A stretch of DNA of 64,000 nt from Sedimenticola hydrogenitrophicus (lineage in GTDB: Bacteria > Pseudomonadota > Gammaproteobacteria > Chromatiales > Chromatiaceae). How positions within the stretch are numbered: the stretch's first letter is position 1; each line of letters begins with the position of its first letter. The position numbers and the translations under genes were made by a program. Location of the stretch: assembly GCF_029017505.1 (NCBI RefSeq), contig NZ_JAQGEI010000019.1, positions 35,384 through 99,383 of the forward strand, written 5' to 3'. The notes below the pieces were generated by a model. That model was not told the DNA's origin and did no database searches. It saw nothing but the letters and a program-made list of their open reading frames with translations. Shown here piece after piece: positions 25,078 through 34,879 of the stretch.

Positions 25078-25515
25078 ATGCGAATATTGAAACGTTTCCT
25101 ATGGATATGGCCGATACTGCTGGTGCTGGTTCCGGCTACCGGATTGGCCGATCGTATCGAGGGACGTTTGAACGGACTGGCGTGCGCGTCAAGGGGTGAA
25201 GTGTGCCCGACAGACAAGGATGATCCCCACGTGCTGCTGGAACGGGACTTTGTGATCCAGACCGAGGATGGGAAAATTTTCTACATCACCAACATGGATT
25301 GGAACACCAAGCTCCGCTACGTGCTGCGCAAGGTGCGTGTCGTGGGGAAGTTCAGTGAGCGGTCGTCGGCCATTGCCGCGGATGAGTTCTGGGTGAAACA
25401 TGCGGACGGGTACCGGCTGGAATGGAGCCTGGAGCGAGCGCGGGAAAAGCAGCGCAGGGCTCAACAACTCCGGCGACAGCAAGAACAGGGACTGGATCAG
25501 TGGCAGCGGCGGTAA
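25078..25515 (+). CDS. Secreted hypothetical protein
   Basis: 145 residues from ATG 25078, where the signal peptide begins (MRILKRFLWIWPILLVLVP, cleavage after GLADR). The mature part resembles a small beta-barrel (DFVIQTEDGKIFYITNMD, then LRKVRVVGKFSE) with two Cys (CASRGEVC). It ends in a basic helix rich in Gln and Arg (KQRRAQQLRRQQEQ). It lies 6 bp before the TlpA-like gene, so an operon is likely. The function is unknown; a periplasmic factor linked to thiol chemistry is only suggested by the neighbour. Confidence 0.6.
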   Translation: MRILKRFLWIWPILLVLVPATGLADRIEGRLNGLACASRGEVCPTDKDDPHVLLERDFVIQTEDGKIFYITNMDWNTKLRYVLRKVRVVGKFSERSSAIAADEFWVKHADGYRLEWSLERAREKQRRAQQLRRQQEQGLDQWQRR

Positions 25516-25521
25516 CCGACT

Positions 25522-26124
25522 ATGAAAATGCCAGCGGAACCCCATCGCGCTTGTACTCCCTTGACCCGGGAATCGACCCCGCGGCCGGGATTATTGGGGC
25601 TGGGTCTGTTGTTGCTGCTGCTGTTCCAGGGCGTGGCACCGCAGGCAGGTCATGCCTCCCGCGATCCGCTGCGATTTTTTCAGCTGACACCGGTAACCCC
25701 CGCCACACCGGCACCCCCATTGGAGCTGGCGGCGCTTGACGGGGTACCGCATCGATTGAGCGACTATCAGGGCCAGGTGGTTGTGGTTAATTTCTGGTCG
25801 AGCTGGTGCACCCCCTGCCGCCGGGAGATGCCGGCACTGGAACAGGCCTGGCAGCGGCTGCGGCCCTTTGGCGTGACGGTGCTGGGGGTAGCGATGCAGG
25901 ACGATCCGGAGGTGGTCGGGCGGTTTCTGCAGGCAAGCGGGGTGACCTTTACTATCCTGATGGACCCGGATGGAAAGGCGTCGCAGCGGTGGCCGTTCTC
26001 CGGTATACCGGCAACCTTTGTGCTGGATCGGCAGGGGCGGATCGTCTACCGTGCCATGGGGTTGCGCGAGTGGGACAGCGACGAGATCATTGATCGGCTA
26101 ATCGAGCTGGCGGAGACGGAATAG
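25522..26124 (+). CDS. TlpA-like thiol-disulfide oxidoreductase
   Basis: 200 residues. An N-terminal membrane anchor or signal at about 23-45 (GLLGLGLLLLLLFQG) precedes a periplasmic thioredoxin fold with active site WCTPC (Cys 96 and Cys 99). The sequence VVVVNFWSSW and the cis-Pro in SGIPATFVLD are typical of TlpA/ResA. It reduces disulfides in the periplasm, for example in apocytochrome c or copper proteins. The two c-type cytochromes a few kb upstream make cytochrome maturation a reasonable but unproven role. Confidence 0.88.
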   Translation: MKMPAEPHRACTPLTRESTPRPGLLGLGLLLLLLFQGVAPQAGHASRDPLRFFQLTPVTPATPAPPLELAALDGVPHRLSDYQGQVVVVNFWSSWCTPCRREMPALEQAWQRLRPFGVTVLGVAMQDDPEVVGRFLQASGVTFTILMDPDGKASQRWPFSGIPATFVLDRQGRIVYRAMGLREWDSDEIIDRLIELAETE

Positions 26125-26127
26125 TCA

Positions 26128-26522
26128 GTTAAACCTAAAAAAGCTGTTAAACCACGGAAAACACGGAAAACACGGAATATTTCAAACAGATAAGTTTGCC
26201 ATGCTCTTCACCCATCGGGTGATTTGTATTCTACAGCCAACATTTTGATCTTTCGTGTCTTTTCGTGACTTTTGTGGTTGAAATGGGGTGCAATCGAAAG
26301 TGTTGGTCAGTCGTACTGTAGGGTGGATAAGCTTGCGCCTGCCATCCTCAGGTCCGTAAACGGTACATCCATGTACCACTCCTCACCGTAGCAATGGTGG
26401 ATGCGCCTACCGGCTTATCCACCCTACGGGCTGAATCCGTAAATAACCGTTTTTTTCGGTTACCAAATAAGCTGACCAACACTTTCGATTGCACCCGTTG
26501 AAATGAGAAATTTAGGTTAAAC
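26128..26522. mobile_element. Three nested inverted-repeat elements
   Basis: Outer element: GTTAAACCTAAA at 26128-26139 and its exact inverse at 26511-26522; its body contains the ACCACGGAAAACACGG-type repeat. Middle element: 26286-26496 (211 bp) with perfect 25-bp inverted ends, beginning GGGTGCAATCG and ending CGATTGCACCC, flanked by the 9-bp direct repeat GTTGAAATG (26277-26285 and 26497-26505). Inner palindrome: GTAGGGTGGATAAGC at 26318-26332 and its inverse at 26413-26427. No transposase gene is present. The outer element begins 3 bp after the TlpA stop. Confidence 0.85.
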
Positions 26523-26552
26523 GGGTGCGGACAGCGGAGAGGCGCTCTCCCG

Positions 26553-26936
26553 TTATCGGGAGGCGGGGGCAGGCTGCAGATACTGCTGCTCCAGGTAACG
26601 TATGATCTCGGATGACTCATACAGCCAGCGGCTGCCGCCCTGTTCATCTTCGATGCGCAAGCAAGGAACCTTGATCTTTCCGCCACCCGTCAGCAGCGCC
26701 TCCCGGTGCTGTGCATCGCCCTTGGCGTCACGGGTCTCTATATTCAGTGTGTGTTTTCTCAGAAAACGGCGCACCTTGACGCAGAAGGGACAGGCCTTGA
26801 ACTGGTAGAGGGCGAGTTGTGCGGTGTGTCGGTCGAGCGACTCCTGCAGTTCCGACGCGCGCTTGACGCCGCGTGGTGCCGTGAGGGCATCGATCAATAG
26901 GATCAGTCGTCCAAGGATCCAGCGAATAATTGCCAT
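26553..26936 (-). CDS. Membrane-anchored glutaredoxin / GST N-terminal-like protein
   Basis: 127 residues. A short hydrophobic N-terminus (IIRWILGRLILLIDAL) may anchor it. A thioredoxin-like domain with redox motif CPFC (Cys 49, Cys 52) follows, then GSRWLYESSEIIRYLEQQY, the glutathione-binding pattern of GST N-terminal domains. It most resembles small glutaredoxins of gammaproteobacteria that use glutathione. GGAGAA lies 4 bases before the ATG. It is a single gene with repeats on its left. Confidence 0.85.
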   Translation of the reverse strand: MAIIRWILGRLILLIDALTAPRGVKRASELQESLDRHTAQLALYQFKACPFCVKVRRFLRKHTLNIETRDAKGDAQHREALLTGGGKIKVPCLRIEDEQGGSRWLYESSEIIRYLEQQYLQPAPASR

Positions 26937-27363
26937 TCATTTCTCCGGTCACTGTCAATCAGGCGCGGCATCCTATCATGGGGTGCCGCCGATTCAACCA
27001 TGGAGTAATCAGGATTTTGCCCGCGCCGGGCACGCGGCGATGCCCGGGGGGAGAGGGAGCCGCGGCTGATAGTCGCAGAACTGGCTTTCCCTCGCCACGA
27101 TCGGTCAAGCCAGACAGACGCCTAGCTAATTGAAATGTCTGGAGAATCCCCTTATTTATGGCAGCGATCCTGCGGCGTTCATGATAGGCTCTTGCCAGTT
27201 GTTGATGGCGGGTTAAAGAGTAATCAAAAAAACACGGGGACAACCTGGATGAAATTCTAACCTGACTCCTATAACATCCGAATGAAAGTTTTCGCCAGGG
27301 AGGTGTGGAATAGCTAACAGGTCTGTCGCCGAGTTTTTATAATGCTTTGTTTACTGCACCCCT
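26937..27363. other. 427-bp intergenic region without a gene
   Basis: No supported coding frame. One hairpin is visible, CCGGGCA (27026-27032) with TGCCCGG (27041-27047). The right part is AT-richer and should contain the promoter of the large GGDEF-EAL gene, but no clear -35/-10 pair was identified. Confidence 0.5.
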
Positions 27364-30300
27364 ATGCGTTTTGAGAAAGTGACCGGTTTACCAGGGTCGG
27401 ATTTGACCAGCCAGAAATGGATGATTCTGATCGGCGGTGTGGTGGCGATATTCACTGTGCTGGTGGTCTCCATCTACCTGCATCATGCGCTGGAACGGGA
27501 GGCGGTGCAGCGCTGGCAGGAAAACAATCTGCCGTTGGCCAGGACCCTGGCCGGGCGGGTGGAGCAGAAAATAGAACAGGCCGCGTCGGTGCTGCGCCTG
27601 GTCGCCAATCTGCCGCAATTCCAACAGCTAGCGAATCCCCTGGAGATCGAGCATGCCATCGGCGGCGTGGCCGACTCCTCCGAACAGGAGAAGCGGCAGA
27701 TCCTGCAGCGGCTGTTGATAGAGAATCCCGATTTTTCCGTCCTCTTCATGCTGGCGCCCAACGGGGATCACTACCTGGCCGAGCCGTTCGAGGTGCAGCG
27801 CGGCGTCACCAAGTACAACATGCGAGACCGGGACTATTTCCAGGAAACGCAGCGTCGTGGCGAAACGGTGCTCTCCAGCAGCTTTATTGGTGCCGACGGC
27901 AAGCTTGCGGTGGCGATCAACACCGCGATAAGGGATGCACTGGCCGGAATCACAGCCCACCTGGGAGGGGTGTTTCACTTGGATCATCTCTCCCGGTTGA
28001 TCCGCAGTATCGATTCCGCGGCGTTTGATGAGCTGTTTCTGCTTGATCGTAACGGCAGTCTGGTGGCACACGGCAGCCAGCAGTGGCTGGAGCCCGACCA
28101 GCGGGAGGCGTTTCAGCGGCGGCCGGAAATACGCCGGTTGCTGAAGGACGCCCGGGCCGAGGGTCCCGGGGAGATAGGCTATCAGGAACTGAAGGACCCC
28201 AACCTGGGTAGCGTACTTCACGCCTTCACGGTACCGCTGGCCTCGGGTTGGCGCATGGTTGCCCTGCGTGACCGGGAATCTCTGTTGCGCGAGGTGCAAC
28301 CCCGCTCCAATGTCATCACCGCGACCACGGCGCTGATCCTGCTCGGTATTGCCGGTTTCGGGCTGGTGTTTGCCAATAGTGTCGGCAGGCGCTGGGAACT
28401 GGCCGAAACCGCGCTGAGGCTGGCCAAGCACGAGCTGGAAGACGAAGTGGCGGCACGCACCCATGAGCTGGTTGCCTCGCACGAGCATATCGAGCTGCTG
28501 CTGGCCTCCACCGGTGCCGGTATTTTCGGAATCGATCTGCAGGGGCGTTGTACCTTCTGCAACATGGCCTGTGTCGAGACGCTCAACTATAGGAGCGAAC
28601 AGGATCTGCTGGGGAGACCGCTGAACGACATCGTGCATCACTGTCATTGTGATGGTACGCCCTACGCAGCGGACGATTCACCGATACTGAACGCGATCCA
28701 CGGCGACAAGCGCGTGCATCGGGAGCATGAGGTCTTCTGCACCTTCGAGGGCGAATGCCTGCCGGTGGAGTATCGCGCCTACCCCATGCGCCGACAGGGT
28801 GAGGTGGTCGGGGCGGTGGTCACCTTTAACGATATCAGTACCCGCGTCAATGCCCAGGAGGCGCAGGCGGACAGTGATGCCCGGTTCCGTTCGCTGTTTA
28901 CCCAGTCCAATGACGCCATTTTCCTGATGAATCCTGAAACCGGCCACTATCTCGATGCCAACCGGGCCGCCGAGAAGCTGACCGGACGTACGCTCGATGA
29001 GCTGATTACCTTGACTTCATCGGAGGTCTGTCCGGCGGGTGCCCGGGAACGACGCGAGATGGCACAGAGCCTCGATACAACCCGTGGCATGGGAGAGGTG
29101 ATCTATGTCCGTCCCGACGGGACAGAACGGACCGCGCTGTTGAGCGTGGTGCCGCTGGCGGGTGGCCTGGTGTTCGGCATCGCCCATGACATCACCGAGC
29201 AACTCGCCGCAAAGCAGGCGCTCGGCCAACGCGAGGCACATCTTCGAGCCCTCTCCGAGGCGGCGTTCGAGGCGATATTCATATCGGAAGAGGGGCTCTG
29301 CCTGGGACAGAACCTGGCGGCGGAAAAGCACTTTGGCTATACCCTGAACGAGGCGCTGGGTCGCTCCGGCCTGGAGTGGTTCGCCCCGGAATCACGGGAG
29401 CTGGTGAAACAGAATATGCTGGGCGGTTATTGCGAGCCCTACGAAGTGCTGGCACTGCGCAAGGATGGCTCCACCTTTCCGGCGGAGATCCGTGGCCGTG
29501 CCATGCCTTATCAGGATCGCATGGTCCGGGTCACCGCGCTACGCGACATCACCGAGCGTCGTGATGCCGAACAGCGACTGCAGCGTACCAACACCCTGCT
29601 GCACGCGGTGATCGACCAGGCCCCCTTTGCGATCACTCTGGGCGAGGGTACGAAAGAGGACTGGTCCCTGACCCTGGCCAATCGGGAGGCGCAGCGGATT
29701 ACCGGTGCGGCGGTGGAGCAGCAGCGCAAGATCCGCTTTGTTCACGGTGGGCTGGTTGATGTGGAGGCCCGCACCTGGAAGATGCTGCATGCCGACGGTA
29801 ACGCCATCGAGGTGCAGGATACCCCGTTGGTGCGGGCGATGGAGGAGCAGCGGGTCACCCGCAACAAGGAGATGATCATCCGCCGGGCAGATGGGCTGGA
29901 AACCTTCGTGCTGGCCAACGCCTCCCCCATCTATGGCGAGGACGGCAGCCACATCGCCGCTATCTTCACTTATCCCGATATTACCGAGCACAAGCGCACC
30001 GAGGAGACCATACGCACCCTCTCCCAGGCGATGGAGCAGAGTCCGGTATCGGTGGTGATCACCGGCCTGGACGGGGTGATCGAATACACCAACCGGGGCT
30101 TTGAGCGCTCCTCCGGATATACTGCGGAGGAGATGCGGGGGCGGCATACCCGGTTGCTCAGTTCGGGCCACACCGCGCCGGAATTCTATCAGGAGCTCTG
30201 GGCCACCATAACCAGCGGCAATTCTTGGCAGGGCGAGTTCCAGAACCGGCGCAAGGATGGCTCACTGTTCTGGGAGTATGCACATATCTCCCCCATCTTC

Positions 30301-31665
30301 GACAGCCAGGGGCGGATTCGCCACTACCTGGCGGTGAAGGAGGATATCACCCTGCGCAAGGTGCAGGAGGAGAAGATCCTGCACCAGGCCCATTATGACA
30401 GCCTGACCGGCTTGCCCAACCGATTCCTGGCCCTGGACCGTCTCTCCCAGATCGTGCGCGGCGCCCAGCGCGAGGATCATCAGGCGGCGGTGCTGTTCCT
30501 GGATCTGGATGATTTCAAGAAGGTGAACGACACCCTCGGGCATGAGGTGGGCGATCAGGTGATCGAGGAGGCGGCGCGCCGGGTGCGCTGGGTCATACGG
30601 GAAGAGGATACCGTGGGACGCCTGGGCGGAGATGAATTTATCGTGCTGCTCTCCCGTCTGCATGAAAAGCGCGATGCCCAGCGGGTGGCGGAGAAAATCC
30701 TGGCCGCGTTCAGGACCGTATTCTCCCTGAACGACCGGGAGATTCTTCTGACCACCAGTATCGGGATATCGATCTACCCGGAAAATGGTGACACGGCCAA
30801 GATACTGCTGCGCAATGCGGACACGGCCATGTATTACTCCAAGGCCGTGGGCGGGAATGCCGCCAACTTCTACACCGATGCGATGAACCAGGATGTATCG
30901 CGCCGGGTGGAACTCGAGGAGCAGATGTATACGGCACTGGAGAATGATGAGTTCTACCTGCTGTTCCAGCCGATCGTCAACATCTACACCCAGGGCATCG
31001 TTGGCGCCGAGGCGTTGCTGCGCTGGAACAACCCGAAGCTGGGCCAGGTGGCGCCGACCGAGTTCATCGAGATAGCGGAACGCACCGGGCGCATCGTACA
31101 GATCGGCGAATATGTGCTGCGCCAGGCGGTACAGCAGGCACGTCGCTGGCGCGACCGCAATGAACAGGGTTTCAGGGTGGCGGTGAATGTCTCACCGATG
31201 CAGTTCAAGGAGGGGGACTTCCTGCCCATGGTGGAGGCGATCCTCAAGGAGTACGCATTGCCGGGCAGTTTTCTCGAGATTGAAGTGACCGAAAATGTGC
31301 TGTTGAGCGAGAAGATCAACTCGGTGGAGATACTCAACGGCCTGCGCGATATGGGCATCGCCATCTCCATGGATGATTTTGGTACCGGCTACTCCTCCCT
31401 CAGTTATCTGCGCCATTACCACTTCGACACCCTGAAGATCGATCGCAGTTTTGTCCGCGACATCACCACCGACCCGGATGACCGGGAGCTGGTGGTGGCG
31501 ACCATCTCCATGGCGCGCAGCCTCGGCCTGAAGGTGATCGCCGAAGGGGTCGAGACGGCCGAGCAGTTGGCCATACTACAGACCGAGAAGTGTGATTTCG
31601 CCCAGGGCTACTATTTCAGCAAGCCGATTAGCGGCCTGGCACTGGAGCGGTTTTTTCTGCGTTGA
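27364..31665 (+). CDS. Cache-PAS5-GGDEF-EAL signalling protein (c-di-GMP)
   Basis: 1433 residues. TM1 is at about 19-40, then a periplasmic double-Cache-like sensor (about 45-310) and TM2 at about 316-340. Five PAS domains follow, at about 375-490, 505-620, 628-738, 745-875 and 882-1000. The GGDEF domain has an intact RLGGDEF near 1085-1091, and the EAL domain has an intact GAEALLRW near 1213-1220 plus DDFGTGYSSLSYL. Both catalytic signatures are present, so it could make or degrade c-di-GMP. No good ribosome-binding site precedes ATG 27364. Confidence 0.93.
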   Translation: MRFEKVTGLPGSDLTSQKWMILIGGVVAIFTVLVVSIYLHHALEREAVQRWQENNLPLARTLAGRVEQKIEQAASVLRLVANLPQFQQLANPLEIEHAIGGVADSSEQEKRQILQRLLIENPDFSVLFMLAPNGDHYLAEPFEVQRGVTKYNMRDRDYFQETQRRGETVLSSSFIGADGKLAVAINTAIRDALAGITAHLGGVFHLDHLSRLIRSIDSAAFDELFLLDRNGSLVAHGSQQWLEPDQREAFQRRPEIRRLLKDARAEGPGEIGYQELKDPNLGSVLHAFTVPLASGWRMVALRDRESLLREVQPRSNVITATTALILLGIAGFGLVFANSVGRRWELAETALRLAKHELEDEVAARTHELVASHEHIELLLASTGAGIFGIDLQGRCTFCNMACVETLNYRSEQDLLGRPLNDIVHHCHCDGTPYAADDSPILNAIHGDKRVHREHEVFCTFEGECLPVEYRAYPMRRQGEVVGAVVTFNDISTRVNAQEAQADSDARFRSLFTQSNDAIFLMNPETGHYLDANRAAEKLTGRTLDELITLTSSEVCPAGARERREMAQSLDTTRGMGEVIYVRPDGTERTALLSVVPLAGGLVFGIAHDITEQLAAKQALGQREAHLRALSEAAFEAIFISEEGLCLGQNLAAEKHFGYTLNEALGRSGLEWFAPESRELVKQNMLGGYCEPYEVLALRKDGSTFPAEIRGRAMPYQDRMVRVTALRDITERRDAEQRLQRTNTLLHAVIDQAPFAITLGEGTKEDWSLTLANREAQRITGAAVEQQRKIRFVHGGLVDVEARTWKMLHADGNAIEVQDTPLVRAMEEQRVTRNKEMIIRRADGLETFVLANASPIYGEDGSHIAAIFTYPDITEHKRTEETIRTLSQAMEQSPVSVVITGLDGVIEYTNRGFERSSGYTAEEMRGRHTRLLSSGHTAPEFYQELWATITSGNSWQGEFQNRRKDGSLFWEYAHISPIFDSQGRIRHYLAVKEDITLRKVQEEKILHQAHYDSLTGLPNRFLALDRLSQIVRGAQREDHQAAVLFLDLDDFKKVNDTLGHEVGDQVIEEAARRVRWVIREEDTVGRLGGDEFIVLLSRLHEKRDAQRVAEKILAAFRTVFSLNDREILLTTSIGISIYPENGDTAKILLRNADTAMYYSKAVGGNAANFYTDAMNQDVSRRVELEEQMYTALENDEFYLLFQPIVNIYTQGIVGAEALLRWNNPKLGQVAPTEFIEIAERTGRIVQIGEYVLRQAVQQARRWRDRNEQGFRVAVNVSPMQFKEGDFLPMVEAILKEYALPGSFLEIEVTENVLLSEKINSVEILNGLRDMGIAISMDDFGTGYSSLSYLRHYHFDTLKIDRSFVRDITTDPDDRELVVATISMARSLGLKVIAEGVETAEQLAILQTEKCDFAQGYYFSKPISGLALERFFLR

Positions 31666-32026
31666 GTATTGGAGGGGGCGGAGTCAGGCCGTCGTACTAA
31701 CTCTGGGCAGGGCGAGGATCTGCCTGCTTGCTTACCGGGACGCCGTAAACCCTTTCATGCTACGCATCCTGCTTCGCATGAAAGTCCGGCCCACCCGTCC
31801 CTGGGTGTGCGTTCGCTGCTGCGCAGCTCACCCCTGGGGGCTTGCCGCGGCCATCCATAGCCGCGGACACCCGTCAATCAAGCAGTCAAATCCTCTCTTT
31901 CAAGACTGTAGGTTGGGGTGAGCCTGCGAACCCCAACGAGGTTTCATGCGTGAGCGCCATGATGTTGGGGTTCGTTCCTCACCCCGATCTGGGCGGTAGC
32001 GCATCCACCACTGGGTACATTGGGTG
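31666..32026. repeat. Repeat-filled intergenic region, including a GTAGGTTGGGGTGAG palindrome
   Basis: No gene. At 31676-31691 lies a degenerate half (GGGGCGGAGTCAGGCC) of the GGGTCGGAGTCAAGC family. At 31908-31985 lies a GTTGGGGTGAG-family palindrome, arms GTAGGTTGGGGTGAGCC and GGTTCGTTCCTCACCCC. The same family recurs at 32544, so the acetyltransferase gene is bracketed by two copies in the same orientation. Confidence 0.75.
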
Positions 32027-32515
32027 ATGATCATGATTGAAATCGTACAAGCCGACCTGTTGCAACCCCTCCATGCCGCCGCGCTGGTGACGCTGCTCGA
32101 TGCCTACGCCCGCGACCCGATGGGGGGTGGCCAGCCGCTGCCCGAGGCGGTGTGTCGCGATCTGCCCGCGGCATTGGCTGAACGGCGGGATGCGGTGGTG
32201 TTTCTGGCCTTTGACAGGGAGCGCCCGGTGGGGCTGGTGAACTGTTTCGAAGGCTTCTCCACCTTCAACTGCAGGCCGCTGCTCAACATCCATGACGTGG
32301 TGGTGCTGGCGGATTACCGGGGCCAGGGCATCGCCCGGCGGCTGCTACAGCAGGTGGAAACCGAGGCCCGCGCACGCGGCTGCTGCAAACTGACCCTGGA
32401 GGTGCTGGAGGGCAACCGGACCGCCCAGGCGGTGTATCGAAGCGCCGGCTTCGCCGGCTATGAACTGGACCCGGACAAGGGGCGGGCGCTGTTCTGGGAG
32501 AAGCGGCTGGGTTGA
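32027..32515 (+). CDS. GNAT-family N-acetyltransferase
   Basis: 162 residues from ATG 32027 (ATG 32033 also possible; no strong ribosome-binding site). The GNAT core is clear: VVLADYRGQGIARRLLQQV holds motif A (RxxGxG/A) for acetyl-CoA binding, and LEVLEGNRTAQAVYRSAGF is motif B. The substrate is unknown. The gene is flanked by two same-orientation copies of a palindromic repeat (31908-31985 and 32544-32628), an arrangement that could allow its loss or movement by recombination. Confidence 0.88.
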   Translation: MIMIEIVQADLLQPLHAAALVTLLDAYARDPMGGGQPLPEAVCRDLPAALAERRDAVVFLAFDRERPVGLVNCFEGFSTFNCRPLLNIHDVVVLADYRGQGIARRLLQQVETEARARGCCKLTLEVLEGNRTAQAVYRSAGFAGYELDPDKGRALFWEKRLG

Positions 32516-32543
32516 TGGTGCCTTGAGTTTTGGTCCGCAGCCC

Positions 32544-32732
32544 GTAGGTTGGGGTGAGCCTGCGAACCCCAACGAGGTTTCATGTGTGTGCGTCGAGATG
32601 TTGGGGTTCGTTCCTCACCCCAACCTACGGGACTGCGAAGGAACGAGTAGGATGGGTGGAGGAGGTACGACGTAACCCATCATTCATTCTCCGAATAGCC
32701 CCCGCGATTTTCTCCGCTTCCCGCGCACCCGC
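32544..32732. repeat. Palindromic repeats after GNAT gene
   Basis: At 32544-32628 the arms GTAGGTTGGGGTGAG and CTCACCCCAACCTAC are exactly complementary. A second small palindrome at 32648-32681 starts GTAGGATGGGT and ends ACCCATC. They separate the convergent GNAT and moeA genes. Confidence 0.8.
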
Positions 32733-33998
32733 TCAATGTCGCAGCAGGTCGAACGGCTGCACCTCCACCAGATCGCCCGGCTGGATATTGCCGGTCTCGT
32801 CGGACAGCCGGATCAGGCAGTTGCCATCGCTCATCGAGCTGAGCACGCCCGAACCCTGGCGCCCGGAGCTGCGCACCACCAGTTCACCCTGCTCATCCAG
32901 CGACAGGATGCCGCGCTGAAATTCGGTGCGCCCCGGCAGTTTGCGCAGCGGCGAGCCGGCCTTTACCCGCAGCGTCGGCGCCAACTGTTCGCGTTTGCCC
33001 TGCAGGCGCTGGATCGCCGGCCGGACAAACTGCAGGAAGGTGATCATCACCGCCACCGGGTTACCCGGCAGGCCGAAGAAGCCGGCGTTGCCGATATGGG
33101 CGAAGGTGAGCGGGCGGCCCGGTTTGATCGCCACCTTGGCGAAATGCACCTCCCCCAGCTGGGGGATCGCCTCGGCGATAAAGTCCGCCTCGCCCACCGA
33201 GATGCCGCCGGAGGTGAGCACAAGGTCTGCCTCGCGGGCGGCCTGGGTCATGGCCGCCTGGATGGCGGCCGCCTCGTCCGCGATCACCCCCATGTCGATC
33301 ACATCGGCACCCAGTTCGCTGAGCATGCCGAACAGGGTGTAGCGGTTGCTGTCGTAGATCTGTCCCTCTTCCAGGGGCTGGCCGATACTGCGGATCTCAT
33401 CCCCGCTGGAGAAGAAGGCGACGCGCAGGCGGCGGTACACGGCGACTTCCGGGATGCCGAGCGAGGCCAGCAGGCCCAGCTGTGCCGGGCCGATTTCGTC
33501 TCCCGGCTGCAGGATCACGGCACCGGCCTGGATATCCTCACCCGCCTGGCGCACATTGGCGCCGGGTTTGCCGCGGGCGTCGATGAGCGCCTCGTCGCCG
33601 TCCCGCTCCACCCACTCCTGCATGATCACGGTGTCGGCCGTCTCCGGGACCTTGGCCCCGGTCATGATGCGGATACACTCGCCGCGGTTCAGTTCTCCCC
33701 GATAGGGTTGGCCGGCAAACGCACTGCCCACCACCCTGAGCCGGCGCTGCCCATCCAGGGGTATATCCTTGCCGTACAGGGCATAGCCGTCCATGGCGGA
33801 GTTGCGATAGGCCGGCACATTGATCGGGGAAGCGATGGGGCGAGCCAATATGCGTCCCAGGGCATTGCGCAACGGGGCCGCCTCAATCCCGTCAACCGGT
33901 CGGAGCTTGGCCGCGATCATCCGCAGGGCGTCGCTGGCGCTGATTGAGCTGTCGGTGGCGTCCATGCAGCAGTCGCTGGGTTTGTTAATATCGGTCAT
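32733..33998 (-). CDS. moeA: Molybdopterin molybdenumtransferase MoeA
   Basis: 421 residues with the standard MoeA layout. The N-terminal segment has PIASPINVPAYRNSAMDGYAL, and IMTGAKVPETADTVIMQE matches the family. The central MoeA/MogA domain has LTSGGISVGEADF and GLPGNPVAV; a C-terminal beta domain follows. It inserts molybdate, or possibly tungstate, into adenylylated molybdopterin. It lies 155 bp downstream of tupC on the same strand, so it is probably part of the tungstate import unit and serves the tungsten enzyme encoded divergently. A second moeA may exist elsewhere in the genome. Confidence 0.93.
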   Translation of the reverse strand: MTDINKPSDCCMDATDSSISASDALRMIAAKLRPVDGIEAAPLRNALGRILARPIASPINVPAYRNSAMDGYALYGKDIPLDGQRRLRVVGSAFAGQPYRGELNRGECIRIMTGAKVPETADTVIMQEWVERDGDEALIDARGKPGANVRQAGEDIQAGAVILQPGDEIGPAQLGLLASLGIPEVAVYRRLRVAFFSSGDEIRSIGQPLEEGQIYDSNRYTLFGMLSELGADVIDMGVIADEAAAIQAAMTQAAREADLVLTSGGISVGEADFIAEAIPQLGEVHFAKVAIKPGRPLTFAHIGNAGFFGLPGNPVAVMITFLQFVRPAIQRLQGKREQLAPTLRVKAGSPLRKLPGRTEFQRGILSLDEQGELVVRSSGRQGSGVLSSMSDGNCLIRLSDETGNIQPGDLVEVQPFDLLRH

Positions 33999-34153
33999 GA
34001 TCGGTATCTAAGGTCTGGTATGTAAAACGGTTGCGATGGGCTAGATAAATTACCGGATAACGAACCTGAAAACCAATCTATTCTGAAACAGATCGGTCGC
34101 GGCCTCCTACCGGTCAGGTGCGCGTAACCTTCCCCATCCAAAGTCCCTATCGC

Positions 34154-34879
34154 TCACAACCCGGAGGTCCCCTTGTGCAACTCCACCACGATCGGTTTTT
34201 CCGGCTGCAGCGGTTTCATGGTCAGCTCGCCGCCATAGAGGTGGATATGGCGACTCAGATTGAGCCGCCCGACCTGGGGTTCATGGCTGGTATAGATCAC
34301 TCCGATCTGCTGTTGCTGCAGCCGATTGATCAGGTCGTAACAGATGCCGCGCGAGCGTTTGTCCAGATTGGAAACGGGTTCGTCCAGCAACATCAGGCGC
34401 GGGGAGAGCACCCAGGCGCGGGCGATGGCGACCCGCTGCTTCTCGCCACCGGAAAGTTCGTGGCAATTGCGCTGCGCCAGATGTTCCAGGGAGATCAGTT
34501 CCAGCGCCTCGCCAACCCGGGTGGTGATCGCCTGGCGGCTCAGCTTCTTGCGCTTCAGGCCGTAGGCGATATTGTCATACACCGAACAGTCGAACAGATA
34601 GGGGTGCTGGTGCAGGTAGCAGATCTGTTCGCGCAGAAAGCGGTAGCTCTGGCGCCATTTCCGGTGGCTGCCGGCAAACTGAAATCCCGCCTGGTGGGGT
34701 TTCAGCAGGCCGGCGAGAATGCGCAGCAGCGTGGTCTTTCCCGACCCGTTCTGGCCGGTCAGCAGGGTCAGTTCGCCGGCTCGCAGATCCAGCGATATAT
34801 CCTTGAGAATGGTTCGTTCGCCGCGGTTGAAGGAGAGCCGTTCGAGCTTCAGCCAGGGCTGGGGGGTATCGGGTATCAT
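34154..34879 (-). CDS. tupC: Tungstate ABC transporter ATP-binding protein
   Basis: 241 residues. Walker A TGQNGSGKTT is at 41-50, the Q-loop is near CYLHQHPYLF, the signature LSGGEKQRVAIARAW at about 142-156, Walker B RLMLLDEPVSNLD, and the switch His in YTSHEP. It powers import through TupB. The start overlaps the tupB stop by 4 bp. Naming as tungstate rather than molybdate or sulfate rests on TupA and on the divergent tungsten enzyme. Confidence 0.9.
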   Translation of the reverse strand: MIPDTPQPWLKLERLSFNRGERTILKDISLDLRAGELTLLTGQNGSGKTTLLRILAGLLKPHQAGFQFAGSHRKWRQSYRFLREQICYLHQHPYLFDCSVYDNIAYGLKRKKLSRQAITTRVGEALELISLEHLAQRNCHELSGGEKQRVAIARAWVLSPRLMLLDEPVSNLDKRSRGICYDLINRLQQQQIGVIYTSHEPQVGRLNLSRHIHLYGGELTMKPLQPEKPIVVELHKGTSGL

